From Bacteroidetes bacterium UBA4414 (GTDB lineage: Bacteria; Bacteroidota; Bacteroidia; Chitinophagales; Chitinophagaceae): a DNA stretch of 64,000 nt. Positions within the stretch are counted from its first letter, which is position 1, and each line of letters starts with the position of its first letter. The notes beneath the pieces are model-generated. The model ran no database searches. It saw only the letters and a list, made by a program, of their open reading frames with translations, and was not told the origin of the DNA. Of this stretch, positions 34,453-44,639 are shown one piece after another. The stretch spans positions 111,904 through 175,903 of the forward strand of contig DGQM01000023.1 of the NCBI GenBank assembly GCA_002389765.1, read 5' to 3'. The translations under genes were made by a program, and so were the position numbers.

Positions 34453-34530
34453 GACACGGGGTGCCTTAATACAAGGGCTGAGATTATACCCGCTGAACCT
34501 GGACCGGGTAATGCCGGTTAGGGAATAGCA
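34453..34530 (+). ncRNA. TPP riboswitch (THI element)
   Basis: All conserved blocks are present in order: CGGGGTGCC, GGGCTGAGA, ACCCGCTGAACCTGGACCGGGTAATGCC and GGTTAGGGAA. TPP binding normally lowers expression of the downstream gene. Sequence 34515-34521 can pair with CTAACCG at 34557-34563, a possible switch. Confidence 0.95.
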
Positions 34531-34636
34531 AATTCAGCTACCATATTATTATGTTGCTAACCGTTTGGATACCAATACGTAACGGCCGTACGTATATACC
34601 TGTCTGAACGTTTCTGCACACTATAATTGGTAACAC

Positions 34637-34683
34637 GCATGGCGCCCCTTCATTGTTAAACAAATGAAATTTTTATGCCATGC
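34637..34683 (+). promoter_or_regulatory. Hairpin covering the receptor start codon
   Basis: GCATGGC (34637-34643) is the exact complement of GCCATGC (34677-34683), which contains the ATG at 34680. A nested TTCATT/AATGAA stem lies inside. Together with the riboswitch it is a plausible translational expression platform. Confidence 0.6.
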
Positions 34684-36893
34684 AGCATTTCAACAAATCA
34701 ATTTTAATCGTTGCAGCACTATTGGCTGCTACACAAACCAACGCGCAGGAAGACACCGCCAAAACCAAACAGGCTCTACAACCTGTAGAGGTGCGCTCAC
34801 TACGTGCAGGTAGCAATGCGCCTTTTGTTACTACAGAGGTAACATCCAAAGACATTGAAAAAGCAAACCTGGGGCAAGACCTGCCTTACCTCTTGCAGTA
34901 CACACCATCGGCTGTGGTAACGAGCGATGCAGGTACAGGTGTTGGCTACACAGGTGTACGCGTACGTGGTACAGATGGCGTACGTATGAACGTAACGCTG
35001 AATGGTATTCCGGTAAATGACGCAGAATCGCAGGGTACTTTCTTTGTCAACTTCCCTGATATTGCCTCTTCTACAGGCTCTATCCAGTTGCAGCGCGGTG
35101 TGGGTACATCTACAAACGGTGCAGGCGCATTTGGCGCTACTATGAGCATCAGCAATATGATGCAGATGGACAAAGCAGGTGCCGAAATAAGCAACAGCTA
35201 CGGGTCTTTCAATACATGGAAAAACACAGTGCGTGGTGGAACAGGATTGATGAAAAACGGTTTTCAGTTTGATGTCCGTCTTTCTAAAATATCATCCGAT
35301 GGTTTCATAGACCGTTCTGCCAGCGATTTGAAATCTATACAACTGATTGGTGGTTGGAAGATAAACAAACGTACATCGCTGCGCTTTATGGTGATGACAG
35401 GTAAGGAGAAAACAGGACAGGCGTGGAATGGCGTATCGGGCGATTCGCTGAAAACAAACCGCACTTTCAACGAACTGGGCCAAAAATCCAACGGCAGTTA
35501 TTACAACAACCAAACGGATAACTATCAGCAAGATTACTATCAGCTTTTTGCAGACCATAAATTCGGCAAATACCTGACAGCGCATCTTGCAGCGTTTATG
35601 ACTCGCGGCCGTGGTTATTATGAAGAATACAAGGCAGGCGAAAAATTCAGCAGCTATGGTTTGCCAAACTTCATTACCCCGTCTGGAAATGATACCATCA
35701 CACGCACAGACCTCATCCGTCAGCTATGGTTAGATAACCATTATTACGGTTCTGTATTCTCGCTGATGTATGAGCGTAAGAAAACACAATTATCATTCGG
35801 CGGTGGCTGGACACAATATCTTGGCGACCACTATGGCTATATCAAATGGGCGCAATACAATGTAGCCGACAACTACCGCTGGTACTTGCTGAACTCTCAG
35901 AAAAATGATCTAAACCTGTATGTAAAAGCACAGCATACCGTTGGCGAAAAACTGATACTGTTTGGCGACCTGCAATACCGCAACGTGGCTTACATCATCA
36001 ATGGCTTCCGCAAAAACCAGACGTTGCGTCCTGTCAATAATTACAATTTCTTCAACCCGAAAGCCGGTGTTACTTACCTATTACGCAACACAGGCTTGCA
36101 AAGGCAGAAACTATACGCATCATTTGCAGTAGCTAACAAAGAGCCTAACCGCGACGACTTTGAAGCATCACCAACCAAACAACCACTGGCAGAACGCCTG
36201 TACGATGTAGAAGCTGGTTATGAAATAAACAAAAAGAGTTGGAGCATCGGCGCCAACCTGTATTACATGATGTACCGCGACCAGTTGGTGTTTACAGGAC
36301 AGATAAACGATGTAGGTGCATACAGCCGTACAAACGTAGCAGAAAGCTATCGTGCAGGTATCGAATTGCAGGGTGCTTATCTGCCAACCTATTGGTTGAA
36401 ACTGAACGCCAACGTAACATTCTCTGATAACCGCATCAAGAAGTTTACAGAATACATAGACAACTGGGATGACCCTAACTATGCACAGGTAGCTGTTACA
36501 CACAACAACACACCCATTGCATTATCTCCTTCAACCATTGCAGGTGGTGGCATCACACTTGCACCATTCCGCTACATGCAGCACGAGCAAATGCTGGAGC
36601 TTGATGTACTGGGCAAATTTGTAGGCAAACAATACCTCGATAATTCGGGCGATAAAAACCGTATGTTGAACGATTATACATTGTGCGATGTTCGCCTACG
36701 TTATGGCATCAAGGTGAAACCTTTTAAAGAAGTACTGGCAACATTTGCTGTTAACAATATCTTCAACCGCAAGTACGAAAGCAATGGCTATGTGTGGTAT
36801 GTGTACCAAACTGCAGGGCAAAATGTGGTAGACAATCGTTACTTCCCGCAGGCAGGTACCAACTACATGTTGGGGCTAACGCTGAAATTCTAA
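34680..36893 (+). CDS. TonB-dependent receptor, TPP-regulated (putative thiamine uptake)
   Basis: 737 aa. Signal peptide (TNAQEDT), plug domain (DLPYLLQYTPSAVVTSDAG, RVRGTDGVRMNVTLNGIPV) and a 22-strand-type barrel with terminal LGLTLKF. No carboxypeptidase-like N-terminal domain. The TPP riboswitch in its leader indicates thiamine or a thiamine precursor as cargo. No thi or pnuT genes are adjacent. Confidence 0.92.
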   Translation: MQHFNKSILIVAALLAATQTNAQEDTAKTKQALQPVEVRSLRAGSNAPFVTTEVTSKDIEKANLGQDLPYLLQYTPSAVVTSDAGTGVGYTGVRVRGTDGVRMNVTLNGIPVNDAESQGTFFVNFPDIASSTGSIQLQRGVGTSTNGAGAFGATMSISNMMQMDKAGAEISNSYGSFNTWKNTVRGGTGLMKNGFQFDVRLSKISSDGFIDRSASDLKSIQLIGGWKINKRTSLRFMVMTGKEKTGQAWNGVSGDSLKTNRTFNELGQKSNGSYYNNQTDNYQQDYYQLFADHKFGKYLTAHLAAFMTRGRGYYEEYKAGEKFSSYGLPNFITPSGNDTITRTDLIRQLWLDNHYYGSVFSLMYERKKTQLSFGGGWTQYLGDHYGYIKWAQYNVADNYRWYLLNSQKNDLNLYVKAQHTVGEKLILFGDLQYRNVAYIINGFRKNQTLRPVNNYNFFNPKAGVTYLLRNTGLQRQKLYASFAVANKEPNRDDFEASPTKQPLAERLYDVEAGYEINKKSWSIGANLYYMMYRDQLVFTGQINDVGAYSRTNVAESYRAGIELQGAYLPTYWLKLNANVTFSDNRIKKFTEYIDNWDDPNYAQVAVTHNNTPIALSPSTIAGGGITLAPFRYMQHEQMLELDVLGKFVGKQYLDNSGDKNRMLNDYTLCDVRLRYGIKVKPFKEVLATFAVNNIFNRKYESNGYVWYVYQTAGQNVVDNRYFPQAGTNYMLGLTLKF

Positions 36894-36921
36894 CACAATT
36901 GCGTGTTTTTTTGATTGATAG

Positions 36922-36950
36922 CGCCGGGCACTTGCCCGGCGTTTTCTTTT
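36922..36950 (+). terminator. Terminator of the receptor gene
   Basis: 9-bp stem CGCCGGGCA/TGCCCGGCG with 2-nt loop, then TTTTCTTTT. Confidence 0.9.
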
Positions 36951-37079
36951 CTGTTATACCTGTATAGACAGGCTTTAAAGCCCATTTGGCATATAAAAGC
37001 CTATTTTTACATGCCAAAATTGCCGACATAAGGATTGGTAGGCAATTTGATGGATACATAGTATAAAAATAAACGAGTA

Positions 37080-37775
37080 ATGATAGGATATTACCTGATT
37101 GCGGGTATCATGTTCCTGGTGGGTATGATGGTGAGCAATCAACTGAAACGAAAATTTCAGGAGTATTCAGAAGTACCGCTGAGCGAAGGGCTGAGCGGTA
37201 AAGAAGTGGCAGAACGTATGCTGCACGAAAATGGCATATATGATGTGCAGGTTATCTCTACACCGGGCTTCCTTTCAGACCACTACAACCCTGCAGATAA
37301 AACCGTCAACCTGAGCCCCGACGTATATAGCGGGCGCAGTATATCTGCTGCTGCTGTAGCTGCGCACGAATGTGGCCACGCTGTGCAACACGCCACAGCA
37401 TATAGCATGCTGCAAATGCGTAGCAAGCTTGTACCAATGGTGCAGATTAGCTCTACGCTCTCTCAATGGGTGATAGCTGCGGGTGTCGGTTTCATGGGCT
37501 TTGGCGGTGGCAACCAGACCATACTGCTGATAGGTATTGCACTCTTTGCCATATCTACACTGTTTTCGCTGATAACCCTACCTGTAGAGTATGATGCCAG
37601 TGCACGCGCACTGAAGTGGATGGAGCAGACACACCTAACAAACCGTGGTGAACACGACCAGGCTGCCGATGCCCTGAAATGGGCGGCACGTACCTATGTG
37701 GTAGCTGCTATTGCATCTGTAGCCAATCTTATCTATTTTATTATGATTTTCTTAAACCGCAGAAACGACGATTAA
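37080..37775 (+). CDS. YugP-type zinc metallopeptidase
   Basis: 231 aa. N-terminal TM helix, HExxH motif HECGH (His96, Glu97, His100), and two or three further TM helices. Belongs to the membrane Zn-peptidase family 2 (YugP). Substrate unknown. Followed 29 nt later by the MBL/rhodanese gene, probable operon. Confidence 0.9.
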   Translation: MIGYYLIAGIMFLVGMMVSNQLKRKFQEYSEVPLSEGLSGKEVAERMLHENGIYDVQVISTPGFLSDHYNPADKTVNLSPDVYSGRSISAAAVAAHECGHAVQHATAYSMLQMRSKLVPMVQISSTLSQWVIAAGVGFMGFGGGNQTILLIGIALFAISTLFSLITLPVEYDASARALKWMEQTHLTNRGEHDQAADALKWAARTYVVAAIASVANLIYFIMIFLNRRNDD

Positions 37776-37804
37776 CCGTATCTTGACGGACCAAATACAA
37801 GCCA

Positions 37805-39205
37805 ATGATAGTAGAACAATTATATACAAACTGCCTGAGCGAAGCTGCCTATTTCATTGCAGACAATGGCGAGGCAGCAGTGATAGACCCACTGCGCGAT
37901 GTGGATGTGTACATTCAGAAAGCAGCAGAGATGGGTGTGAAGATTAAATACATTTTTGAAACCCATTTTCATGCCGACTTTGTTAGCGGCCACTTGGAGC
38001 TTTCAAAGAAAACAGGCGCACCAATCGTTTACGGTCCTCAGACGAATGCGAAATTCGATATTCATCTTGCAAAAGACGGCGAAGAGTTCAGCATCGGCAA
38101 TCTGAAAATAAAAGCACTGCATACACCAGGGCACACGCTGGAAAGTACGTGCTATCTGTTGTATAACGATGCCGGCAATCCTTATTGCATATTCACAGGC
38201 GATACCTTGTTTGTAGGCGATGTTGGCCGTCCGGATCTCTTCAGCGGCAATATGAGCAAGGAAGAATTAGCAGGCTTTATGTACGATTCGCTGCAACGCA
38301 AAATCAAAACACTGCCCGAAGATGTAATTGTATATCCTGCACACGGACCGGGCAGCTCTTGTGGCAAAAACCTGGGGCCAAATACATTCAGCACCATTGG
38401 CGAGCAACTGGATAGCAATTATGCACTGCAGGATATGAGCAAAGAAGATTTTGTGAAAGTGGTGACGGAAGGCCTCAGCACACCACCTGCATACTTCCCT
38501 ATTAATGCACGCATCAATAAAGAAGGATATGCAAGTATGGACGATGTAATGAGTAATGCCATGACAGCACTGTCTATCGCCGACTTCAAACAAAAAGTAA
38601 ATGACGGCGCCTGGATACTGGATACACGCCATGCTACAGTATTTACAGAAGGTTTTATTCCGGATTCCATCAGCATAGGCCTTGAAGGCCGCTTTGCAGA
38701 GTGGGCTGGCAGCCTACTGCCATTCGACCAGCCACTTGTACTGGTTACAGAAGCCGGCAAAGAAAAAGAAAGTGCCATCCGCCTTTCGCGCGTAGGTATA
38801 GACAATGTACAGGGCTATCTGCAAGGTGGCTTTGAAGCATGGAGAGATGCTAACGAAAAGATTGATATGGTGATAGACATAGAGCCGGAAGAACTGGCCA
38901 TGGATATACCACACGATAGCAAATTGGAAGTAATAGATGTACGCAAACCATCTGAGTTTGAAACAGCACATGTAAAAGGCGCGCAAAACGCACCGCTTGA
39001 CACGCTGATGGATCCGATGAATGTAGCTATGATAGATACAGAAAACAATCTGTACATACACTGTGCAGGTGGGTACCGTTCAGTTATTGCGGCATCGCTG
39101 CTCAAGCGTCAGGGGTATCACAACCTGCGCAATGTACTGGGTGGCTTTGGCAAAATAAAAGATGTTGACGGCATGCCGATAGTACAGGGTGCAAAAGTAT
39201 CTTAG
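37805..39205 (+). CDS. Persulfide dioxygenase-rhodanese fusion (CstB-like)
   Basis: 466 aa. N-terminal metallo-beta-lactamase fold with THFHADFVSGH (His54, His56, Asp58, His63) and GHTLES, as in ETHE1/CstB persulfide dioxygenases. Two rhodanese domains follow: the first (about 255-350) lacks the catalytic Cys at its loop (VLVTEAGKE), the second has Cys420 (HCAGGYRS). This dioxygenase-pseudorhodanese-rhodanese order matches CstB, which detoxifies sulfane sulfur. Confidence 0.88.
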   Translation: MIVEQLYTNCLSEAAYFIADNGEAAVIDPLRDVDVYIQKAAEMGVKIKYIFETHFHADFVSGHLELSKKTGAPIVYGPQTNAKFDIHLAKDGEEFSIGNLKIKALHTPGHTLESTCYLLYNDAGNPYCIFTGDTLFVGDVGRPDLFSGNMSKEELAGFMYDSLQRKIKTLPEDVIVYPAHGPGSSCGKNLGPNTFSTIGEQLDSNYALQDMSKEDFVKVVTEGLSTPPAYFPINARINKEGYASMDDVMSNAMTALSIADFKQKVNDGAWILDTRHATVFTEGFIPDSISIGLEGRFAEWAGSLLPFDQPLVLVTEAGKEKESAIRLSRVGIDNVQGYLQGGFEAWRDANEKIDMVIDIEPEELAMDIPHDSKLEVIDVRKPSEFETAHVKGAQNAPLDTLMDPMNVAMIDTENNLYIHCAGGYRSVIAASLLKRQGYHNLRNVLGGFGKIKDVDGMPIVQGAKVS

Positions 39206-39223
39206 TACATAACAATACAACAT

Positions 39224-39257
39224 AAAAAAGGGGAACATTTGCAGTTCCCCTTTTTTT
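39224..39257. terminator. Bidirectional terminator
   Basis: 13-bp stem AAAAAAGGGGAAC/GTTCCCCTTTTTT with 7-nt loop between convergent genes. Confidence 0.95.
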
Positions 39258-39262
39258 ATTAT

Positions 39263-40111
39263 CTAAAATGTAAATGATATACCTAAGTGTAAACCCACAC
39301 TTCCAAAAGGATTAGTTCTGGTAGGTAATGATGTTCCTGAGTTTGTAGTGCTTGTAGTATATTGTCTTGTAGTACTTGCAACTCTGTTGAGGACATTTTG
39401 ACCATTTACAAAATACTCCGTCAGCTCCGATTTTCTGACACTCAATACTAAAGACATATAATTCATCTCAGCCCATCCGTTTACGCCTTTTGCTATTTTG
39501 CCCTTCACACCTATTGCAGCAGACATACCTATATTAAATTTATGGCTTAACGTTTCTTTGCCCTTGTAGTATTGTGTTGTAGTATTGAAAGTAGCATTAT
39601 ATGCAAACGCATTTTCTATGGTTGAAATAACCGGTAACACAGCTCCCACACGCGTATATAACTGTGCTTTATTTCCATATTGCAGTATTAATGAAGGGAT
39701 GGTGAAAAACGTCCCGTTTGCTCGTTTATTGTACTGCTCCGTCACATTATATCCGTTATCAGGATAAGCTACATTTGCTGTATACTTAACAGGCAATAAC
39801 CCTACAACGTTGTTCAGTTCCAAACCAACATGTTTATTAAGCATGATGCCGATTGCAAGACTGGCCTGCAGCCCTGCATTGAATGAAGCCTTCTTCAAAT
39901 CATAATTTGTAAGCCCGTTATTATTGTAAAAAAGGCTTCCGTTCAGCGGCGTGCCATATGCAGTATATGAGGCTGAAGTTGGTGCATTATAGCCCAAACC
40001 TACCCGCAGAAAGAAGCCTTTTTTTTCAGACGTTTTGGTTTTCGTGGTTTGTGCATCAGACGCTAAGCTGCACATAGTCAATACTAGGGTAACGACAAGG
40101 TATTTTTTCAT
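39263..40111 (-). CDS. Outer membrane beta-barrel protein
   Basis: 282 aa, signal peptide (ASDAQTT), amphipathic strands and a C-terminal LHLGISFTF typical of small Bacteroidetes porin-like barrels. Function unknown. Terminator lies downstream at 39224. Confidence 0.75.
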   Translation of the reverse strand: MKKYLVVTLVLTMCSLASDAQTTKTKTSEKKGFFLRVGLGYNAPTSASYTAYGTPLNGSLFYNNNGLTNYDLKKASFNAGLQASLAIGIMLNKHVGLELNNVVGLLPVKYTANVAYPDNGYNVTEQYNKRANGTFFTIPSLILQYGNKAQLYTRVGAVLPVISTIENAFAYNATFNTTTQYYKGKETLSHKFNIGMSAAIGVKGKIAKGVNGWAEMNYMSLVLSVRKSELTEYFVNGQNVLNRVASTTRQYTTSTTNSGTSLPTRTNPFGSVGLHLGISFTF

Positions 40112-40151
40112 CAGAGAGGATAATTTTTGTAAAGATAATTCTCATAAATTA

Positions 40152-40183
40152 AATAAGCCGGCTCAAAAAAAGCACGGCTTATT
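40152..40183 (-). terminator. Terminator of the aminopeptidase gene
   Basis: 9-bp stem AATAAGCCG/CGGCTTATT with 14-nt loop between the aminopeptidase stop (40204) and the next minus-strand gene. Confidence 0.75.
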
Positions 40184-40203
40184 CAATCATCAAATTTCAA
40201 TTG

Positions 40204-41496
40204 TTATTTACGTTTCATCGCAGCTTCTATTTCTTCTACCGTTATTGGTATGTTTTTGAAAAGGTCTGTACTGCCTGTTTTTGTAAGCCATACATTGTTC
40301 TCAATGCGTATGCCCATTTGCTCTTCTTCTATGTAGATGCCCGGCTCAATGGTAAAGAGCATACCTTCTTTTACAGGTAGTACACGCGTACCCAAATCGT
40401 GCACATCTATACCCAAATGATGCGTAACACCGTGGTAGAAGTATTTACGATATGCCGGATTTTCAGGGTCTTGGTTTTTGATATCGTTCTTCGTTATCAA
40501 GCCTATTTTCAGCAATTGCTTTTCCATTTCACCACACACTTTTGTTGTGTAGTCTATAATAGAAATACCGGGCTTCAATATCTTCTTGGCAAAGTTGTGT
40601 ACATCTAATACAGCATTATACACTTCCTTCTGGCGTTTGCTGAATTTACCATTCACCGGTATGGTACGTGTCAGGTCGGCACAATAGTTACCATACTCAG
40701 CACCAAAATCCATCAGTATCAGTTCACCATCTTTACACTGTTGGTTGTTTTCTACATAGTGTAGTACACGCGCTCTGTCGCCCGATGCTATGATGCAATC
40801 GTATGCATGACGGCTGGCACGGTTGCGCAGAAACTCATGTGTTATTTCAGCCTCAATTTCATGTTCCCATACACCCGGTTTTATAAACTTCATCACCCTT
40901 TCAAATGCTTTGTGGGTAATATTTACAGCCTCTTGTGTTACGGCAACTTCTTCTTTGGTTTTTATAGCGCGCAGCTCCTTCATGATAGGTGCGCTACGCT
41001 CATATTCGTGCAGCGGGAAACGCTTCATGAAATCGTGTACAAATAGCAAATCGGGGCGGAAGAGTGATGTATCCAACCTATCGTTTTCGTTTGTATTCAG
41101 GTACACATTATCTGCGTGGTGCATCATTACCTGTAGCATGGCATCTATACCATCCAGCCATTGCACGTTTTTGATGCCCGATATGGCTGTTGCTTCATCT
41201 TTGCGCAGTTTATGGCCTTCCCATTTTTCCAGATGCTCGTTCGGGCGTATCAGCACCAGTACCTCACGGGCATTTTTATCAGGATTATCCGGATACAGGA
41301 TAACCATCGATTTTTCCTGCACCACACCGGACAGCCATACTACATCGGCATTAGGACGGTAGGTATATACAGCATCACCATTAGTAGGCAATACAGGGTT
41401 GCCCGGGAAGATTGCAACGCTGTTAGGTTTCATTTTCTTAATAAAGCGTTCCCTGTTTTGGGTAAAAAGCTTTGATGGAATTGGTAAGTACTTCAT
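40204..41496 (-). CDS. pepP: Xaa-Pro aminopeptidase (aminopeptidase P)
   Basis: 430 aa, full length. N-terminal creatinase-like domain (RRE to about residue 170) and a pita-bread catalytic domain with metal ligands in LMDFGAEYGNYCADLTRT, GVTHHLGIDVHD, FTIEPGIYI and IRIENNVWL. Cleaves N-terminal residues before proline. Confidence 0.93.
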   Translation of the reverse strand: MKYLPIPSKLFTQNRERFIKKMKPNSVAIFPGNPVLPTNGDAVYTYRPNADVVWLSGVVQEKSMVILYPDNPDKNAREVLVLIRPNEHLEKWEGHKLRKDEATAISGIKNVQWLDGIDAMLQVMMHHADNVYLNTNENDRLDTSLFRPDLLFVHDFMKRFPLHEYERSAPIMKELRAIKTKEEVAVTQEAVNITHKAFERVMKFIKPGVWEHEIEAEITHEFLRNRASRHAYDCIIASGDRARVLHYVENNQQCKDGELILMDFGAEYGNYCADLTRTIPVNGKFSKRQKEVYNAVLDVHNFAKKILKPGISIIDYTTKVCGEMEKQLLKIGLITKNDIKNQDPENPAYRKYFYHGVTHHLGIDVHDLGTRVLPVKEGMLFTIEPGIYIEEEQMGIRIENNVWLTKTGSTDLFKNIPITVEEIEAAMKRK

Positions 41497-41708
41497 AAAA
41501 TCTATCGTACAAATAGTACGTTGATAAAGGTAAGCGTTAAACCATTACGATTTATTCAACATTTAAGTATATGCATTACAATTGACAGCAATATATTTCG
41601 TGAATTATCAAAAGAATTAATTTGTTTTTAATGCAATCTTTTGATCGATTTATCTATTATTACATGTGATAATTTATAACACCGCACCAATATATTAATA
41701 TTTTTATT

Positions 41709-44114
41709 ATGAAAAGACTTCATACCCTTTTGCTTGGTGTCATATTTTTGGCAACATCGTTATTATCGGCAACCAAGGCATCTGCACAATTGGTATGGAC
41801 TACCACTTATGTAAACGGTACATCCTCCGCAGCGCAAATTGCCAGCTGGAATGCATTTCGTCTAACATTGGTTGCGTCCCTTCCTTATAGCAAAATGAAA
41901 GTGACTGCTGTTTCAGGCACTACAACCAATGCAGACTCTGTTACAGACCCTGCTACTGTACAAGCTATAGCTGCTGCATTACGTACTTTTACCCCTACAA
42001 GCCCAACCCTAAGCTGGGTATGGGCAGGCAATACCTGGCGTGTTGGTGTGTGTGGTACGGGTGCCGAACTGTGTATGAACCAAAACGTTAACACATGTAC
42101 TACTCCGGGTCACTCAATACGTGGTGGTTGCACCACTTGCGGATCAAACTACGGTGCTTGGGGCTTTCAGGACTGTGGCGCACCTACTACTACATTTACG
42201 GTTGAGTTCTTCTACGGATACCCATGTACCAGTACACCTACCGCAAACATAAAAGCACAAACGCCTGTTTGTCCGGGCAAAAACTTTACTGTAGACATTG
42301 ATAAATTCTATGCAGATGCCACATATACTTGGGAATATTCAGACGATGGTGTTACATGGAAACCACACCCTGCAGTAGTTGGCACTTATTCAGCTGCAAT
42401 TACTGATAATATCACTGCTCCACGCTGGTATCGTTGCAATATTGTTTGTAATGCAAACACTAGCCTCAACTATACTACCCCTGTATTCAAAGTTGATATT
42501 GCATCGTTCTACTATTGCTATTGTGATAACGGTACTGCAACTACTACCGGGCTGGACATAGGCAATGTAACCATCGTACGTAACAATACACAGGATACTC
42601 TATTAAACAACGGTAACTCTAACCCGTTGCTTAGTAATACGTCTGCAAACAGGTCTTATACAAACTTCCAATACCCACCAAATCCACAGGTGGTTTTGTA
42701 CAGAGACTCTACCTACCGCATGTTTGTAACACAAATCAACTCGTTGGCTACTTACACAAACGGTAATGTTGCTGCATTCATTGATCTGGATCGTAATGGT
42801 ACATTTGATCCCGGAGAAAGGGTGTACAGTGGCGTTATTAACGGCGGCAATCTGATACCGCAAACTACAAATGATGTTTTCACCATACCACACACTACAC
42901 AGATAGGGCTTACAGGTCTTCGTGTCATAGTAAGCAACGGCGCTATTGACTCTTGCGGCTTTGCAATGGGACAGGGAGAGGTAGAAGACTATCTTGTAGA
43001 CATGCGCTACGAACCGTGTAAAGGACCTGCTAATCCGGGTACCTTATCGTCTACATCTACTTCACTTTGTACAGGTTATGATTATATTACACAAAACAGC
43101 GGATATGAGGCATTAAAGTCTGATATTAACAGAAGCTGGATTGTTTCTGCAGATAATATTACATGGAATACAGTAGCAAACAGTATAAACAAAGACACGT
43201 TGATGCGTATATTCAGCGGTCAACCTTTGTACTATAAATCAATGTCTGTATGTGTTCCTACAAAAGACACAACCTATACTCCGGTATTGAAAGTAGATGC
43301 AAGAGACGCGTATAAATGCTACTGCTATAGTCAGGCAATAGGCGGCAATCCTAAATCTGGCGGTTTTATATACAGAGACAGCAGCGATATTGGTGGTATC
43401 ATTTTCAACACTTTCAATACAAACTCCGGTGGTGCCCATCTGTTGAACAGTGCTGCACAAGAAAAACGTACCGACTATACGAATGAAACGCCTATCCAGT
43501 TGGATATTGACAGTACTTATATGCTCACAGTCTATCATACCCAACGCACAGACATACATGCTGATGCAAAAGTGACTGTGTTTATTGACTATAATAATGA
43601 TAAAGAGTACGATATACCTGAAGAAAGAGTGTATACAGGCTTTACGAATGTTACTAGCTTTACGATTGTAGATAATATTACTATACCCAACAAAGCTATA
43701 ACAGGTGTGCCAACCGGTATGCGTGTGATACTGAATAATGACGTCGGACCTAATACTGCTTCTGATCAGGCTTGTGGTCCATATACATCGGGCGAAACTG
43801 AAGACTTGATGGTAGTCATCAACAGGAAGTTTCCGGCTGGTATCAGCAACGTGTCGAGTATGAATGATTTAGGCGTTTATCCAAACCCCGCTAAAGACAA
43901 ATGCAAACTGCAATTTAGCGGTGCATATAATGCTAAAGAGGTAACAGTTACCATCACAAGCGTTACCGGTCAAAAACTGATGCAGCAAACATATAAGCAC
44001 AATGGTGGCATGTTTACTAGAGATGTAGATGTAGCTAAATACACACGTGGCGTATATTTTGTAGAGGTTGCGGCAGATGGTATCAAAGCCACTCAGAAAC
44101 TGGTACTGGAATAA
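41709..44114 (+). CDS. T9SS-secreted GEVED-domain protein
   Basis: 801 aa. Signal peptide (KASAQLV), a Cys-rich module (residues ~115-180, with CTTCGSNYGAWGFQDCG), two GEVED domains (FAMGQGEVEDYLVDM at ~420; YTSGETEDLMVVI at ~695) and a C-terminal T9SS sorting domain (LGVYPNPAKDKCKLQF, GVYFVEVAADG). Likely a surface or secreted adhesin. An inverted repeat CGTAC/GTACG lies at 41507-41521 in the long upstream spacer. Confidence 0.85.
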   Translation: MKRLHTLLLGVIFLATSLLSATKASAQLVWTTTYVNGTSSAAQIASWNAFRLTLVASLPYSKMKVTAVSGTTTNADSVTDPATVQAIAAALRTFTPTSPTLSWVWAGNTWRVGVCGTGAELCMNQNVNTCTTPGHSIRGGCTTCGSNYGAWGFQDCGAPTTTFTVEFFYGYPCTSTPTANIKAQTPVCPGKNFTVDIDKFYADATYTWEYSDDGVTWKPHPAVVGTYSAAITDNITAPRWYRCNIVCNANTSLNYTTPVFKVDIASFYYCYCDNGTATTTGLDIGNVTIVRNNTQDTLLNNGNSNPLLSNTSANRSYTNFQYPPNPQVVLYRDSTYRMFVTQINSLATYTNGNVAAFIDLDRNGTFDPGERVYSGVINGGNLIPQTTNDVFTIPHTTQIGLTGLRVIVSNGAIDSCGFAMGQGEVEDYLVDMRYEPCKGPANPGTLSSTSTSLCTGYDYITQNSGYEALKSDINRSWIVSADNITWNTVANSINKDTLMRIFSGQPLYYKSMSVCVPTKDTTYTPVLKVDARDAYKCYCYSQAIGGNPKSGGFIYRDSSDIGGIIFNTFNTNSGGAHLLNSAAQEKRTDYTNETPIQLDIDSTYMLTVYHTQRTDIHADAKVTVFIDYNNDKEYDIPEERVYTGFTNVTSFTIVDNITIPNKAITGVPTGMRVILNNDVGPNTASDQACGPYTSGETEDLMVVINRKFPAGISNVSSMNDLGVYPNPAKDKCKLQFSGAYNAKEVTVTITSVTGQKLMQQTYKHNGGMFTRDVDVAKYTRGVYFVEVAADGIKATQKLVLE

Positions 44115-44137
44115 TTCATACCCCTTCTATAAAACTA

Positions 44138-44161
44138 AAGCCCCTGAAATTCAGGGGCTTT
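44138..44161 (+). terminator. Terminator between convergent genes
   Basis: 10-bp stem AAGCCCCTGA/TCAGGGGCTT, loop AAT, T-tract short. Confidence 0.9.
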
Positions 44162-44166
44162 ATTAT

Positions 44167-44631
44167 TTAAAACAGGTTGAGCTTTTTCTTGCCTTCGTAA
44201 TTGATGGGTATGTTTATCAATACCCCTCTTCCCGCTTTCACACTACCTTTCAGCCGTATGTTTACTTCGTCGTTAGACATCAGAGAGACTGCATTTGGCA
44301 ATACACTTTTCAGATCTGCAATCAGCGTTACGGGCAGCAGGAAGGTGCTGGATGCGGGCACGCTAAACTTCTTATCGAGCATGGCATGACCAACAAGCTT
44401 GCCGTTTATATACAGGTCTATATCAGCATCTTTCAGCGTCATGCCATACTTGTTGGGATTGTAGAACTGTACATCCATACCCACTTCCGGGTTCAGACTT
44501 ATTTTACTGACACGAAAGTTCTTAACATCCTGATAAACAAGATCTTGCGGGCTGGCACATGATGCCAAAAAAAGAGCGCTTAAGCCGGCAATGGCATTAA
44601 GCGCTTTTCTATAAATAGTATTTGTAATCAC
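44167..44631 (-). CDS. LEA type 2 lipoprotein
   Basis: 154 aa with lipobox FLASC near residue 24 and a beta-sandwich (VQFYNPNKYGMTLKDADIDLYINGK) of the LEA-14/WHy family. It lies 8 nt downstream of the transketolase gene, suggesting co-transcription. Role unknown. Confidence 0.82.
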   Translation of the reverse strand: MITNTIYRKALNAIAGLSALFLASCASPQDLVYQDVKNFRVSKISLNPEVGMDVQFYNPNKYGMTLKDADIDLYINGKLVGHAMLDKKFSVPASSTFLLPVTLIADLKSVLPNAVSLMSNDEVNIRLKGSVKAGRGVLINIPINYEGKKKLNLF

Positions 44632-44639
44632 GTTTGTGC

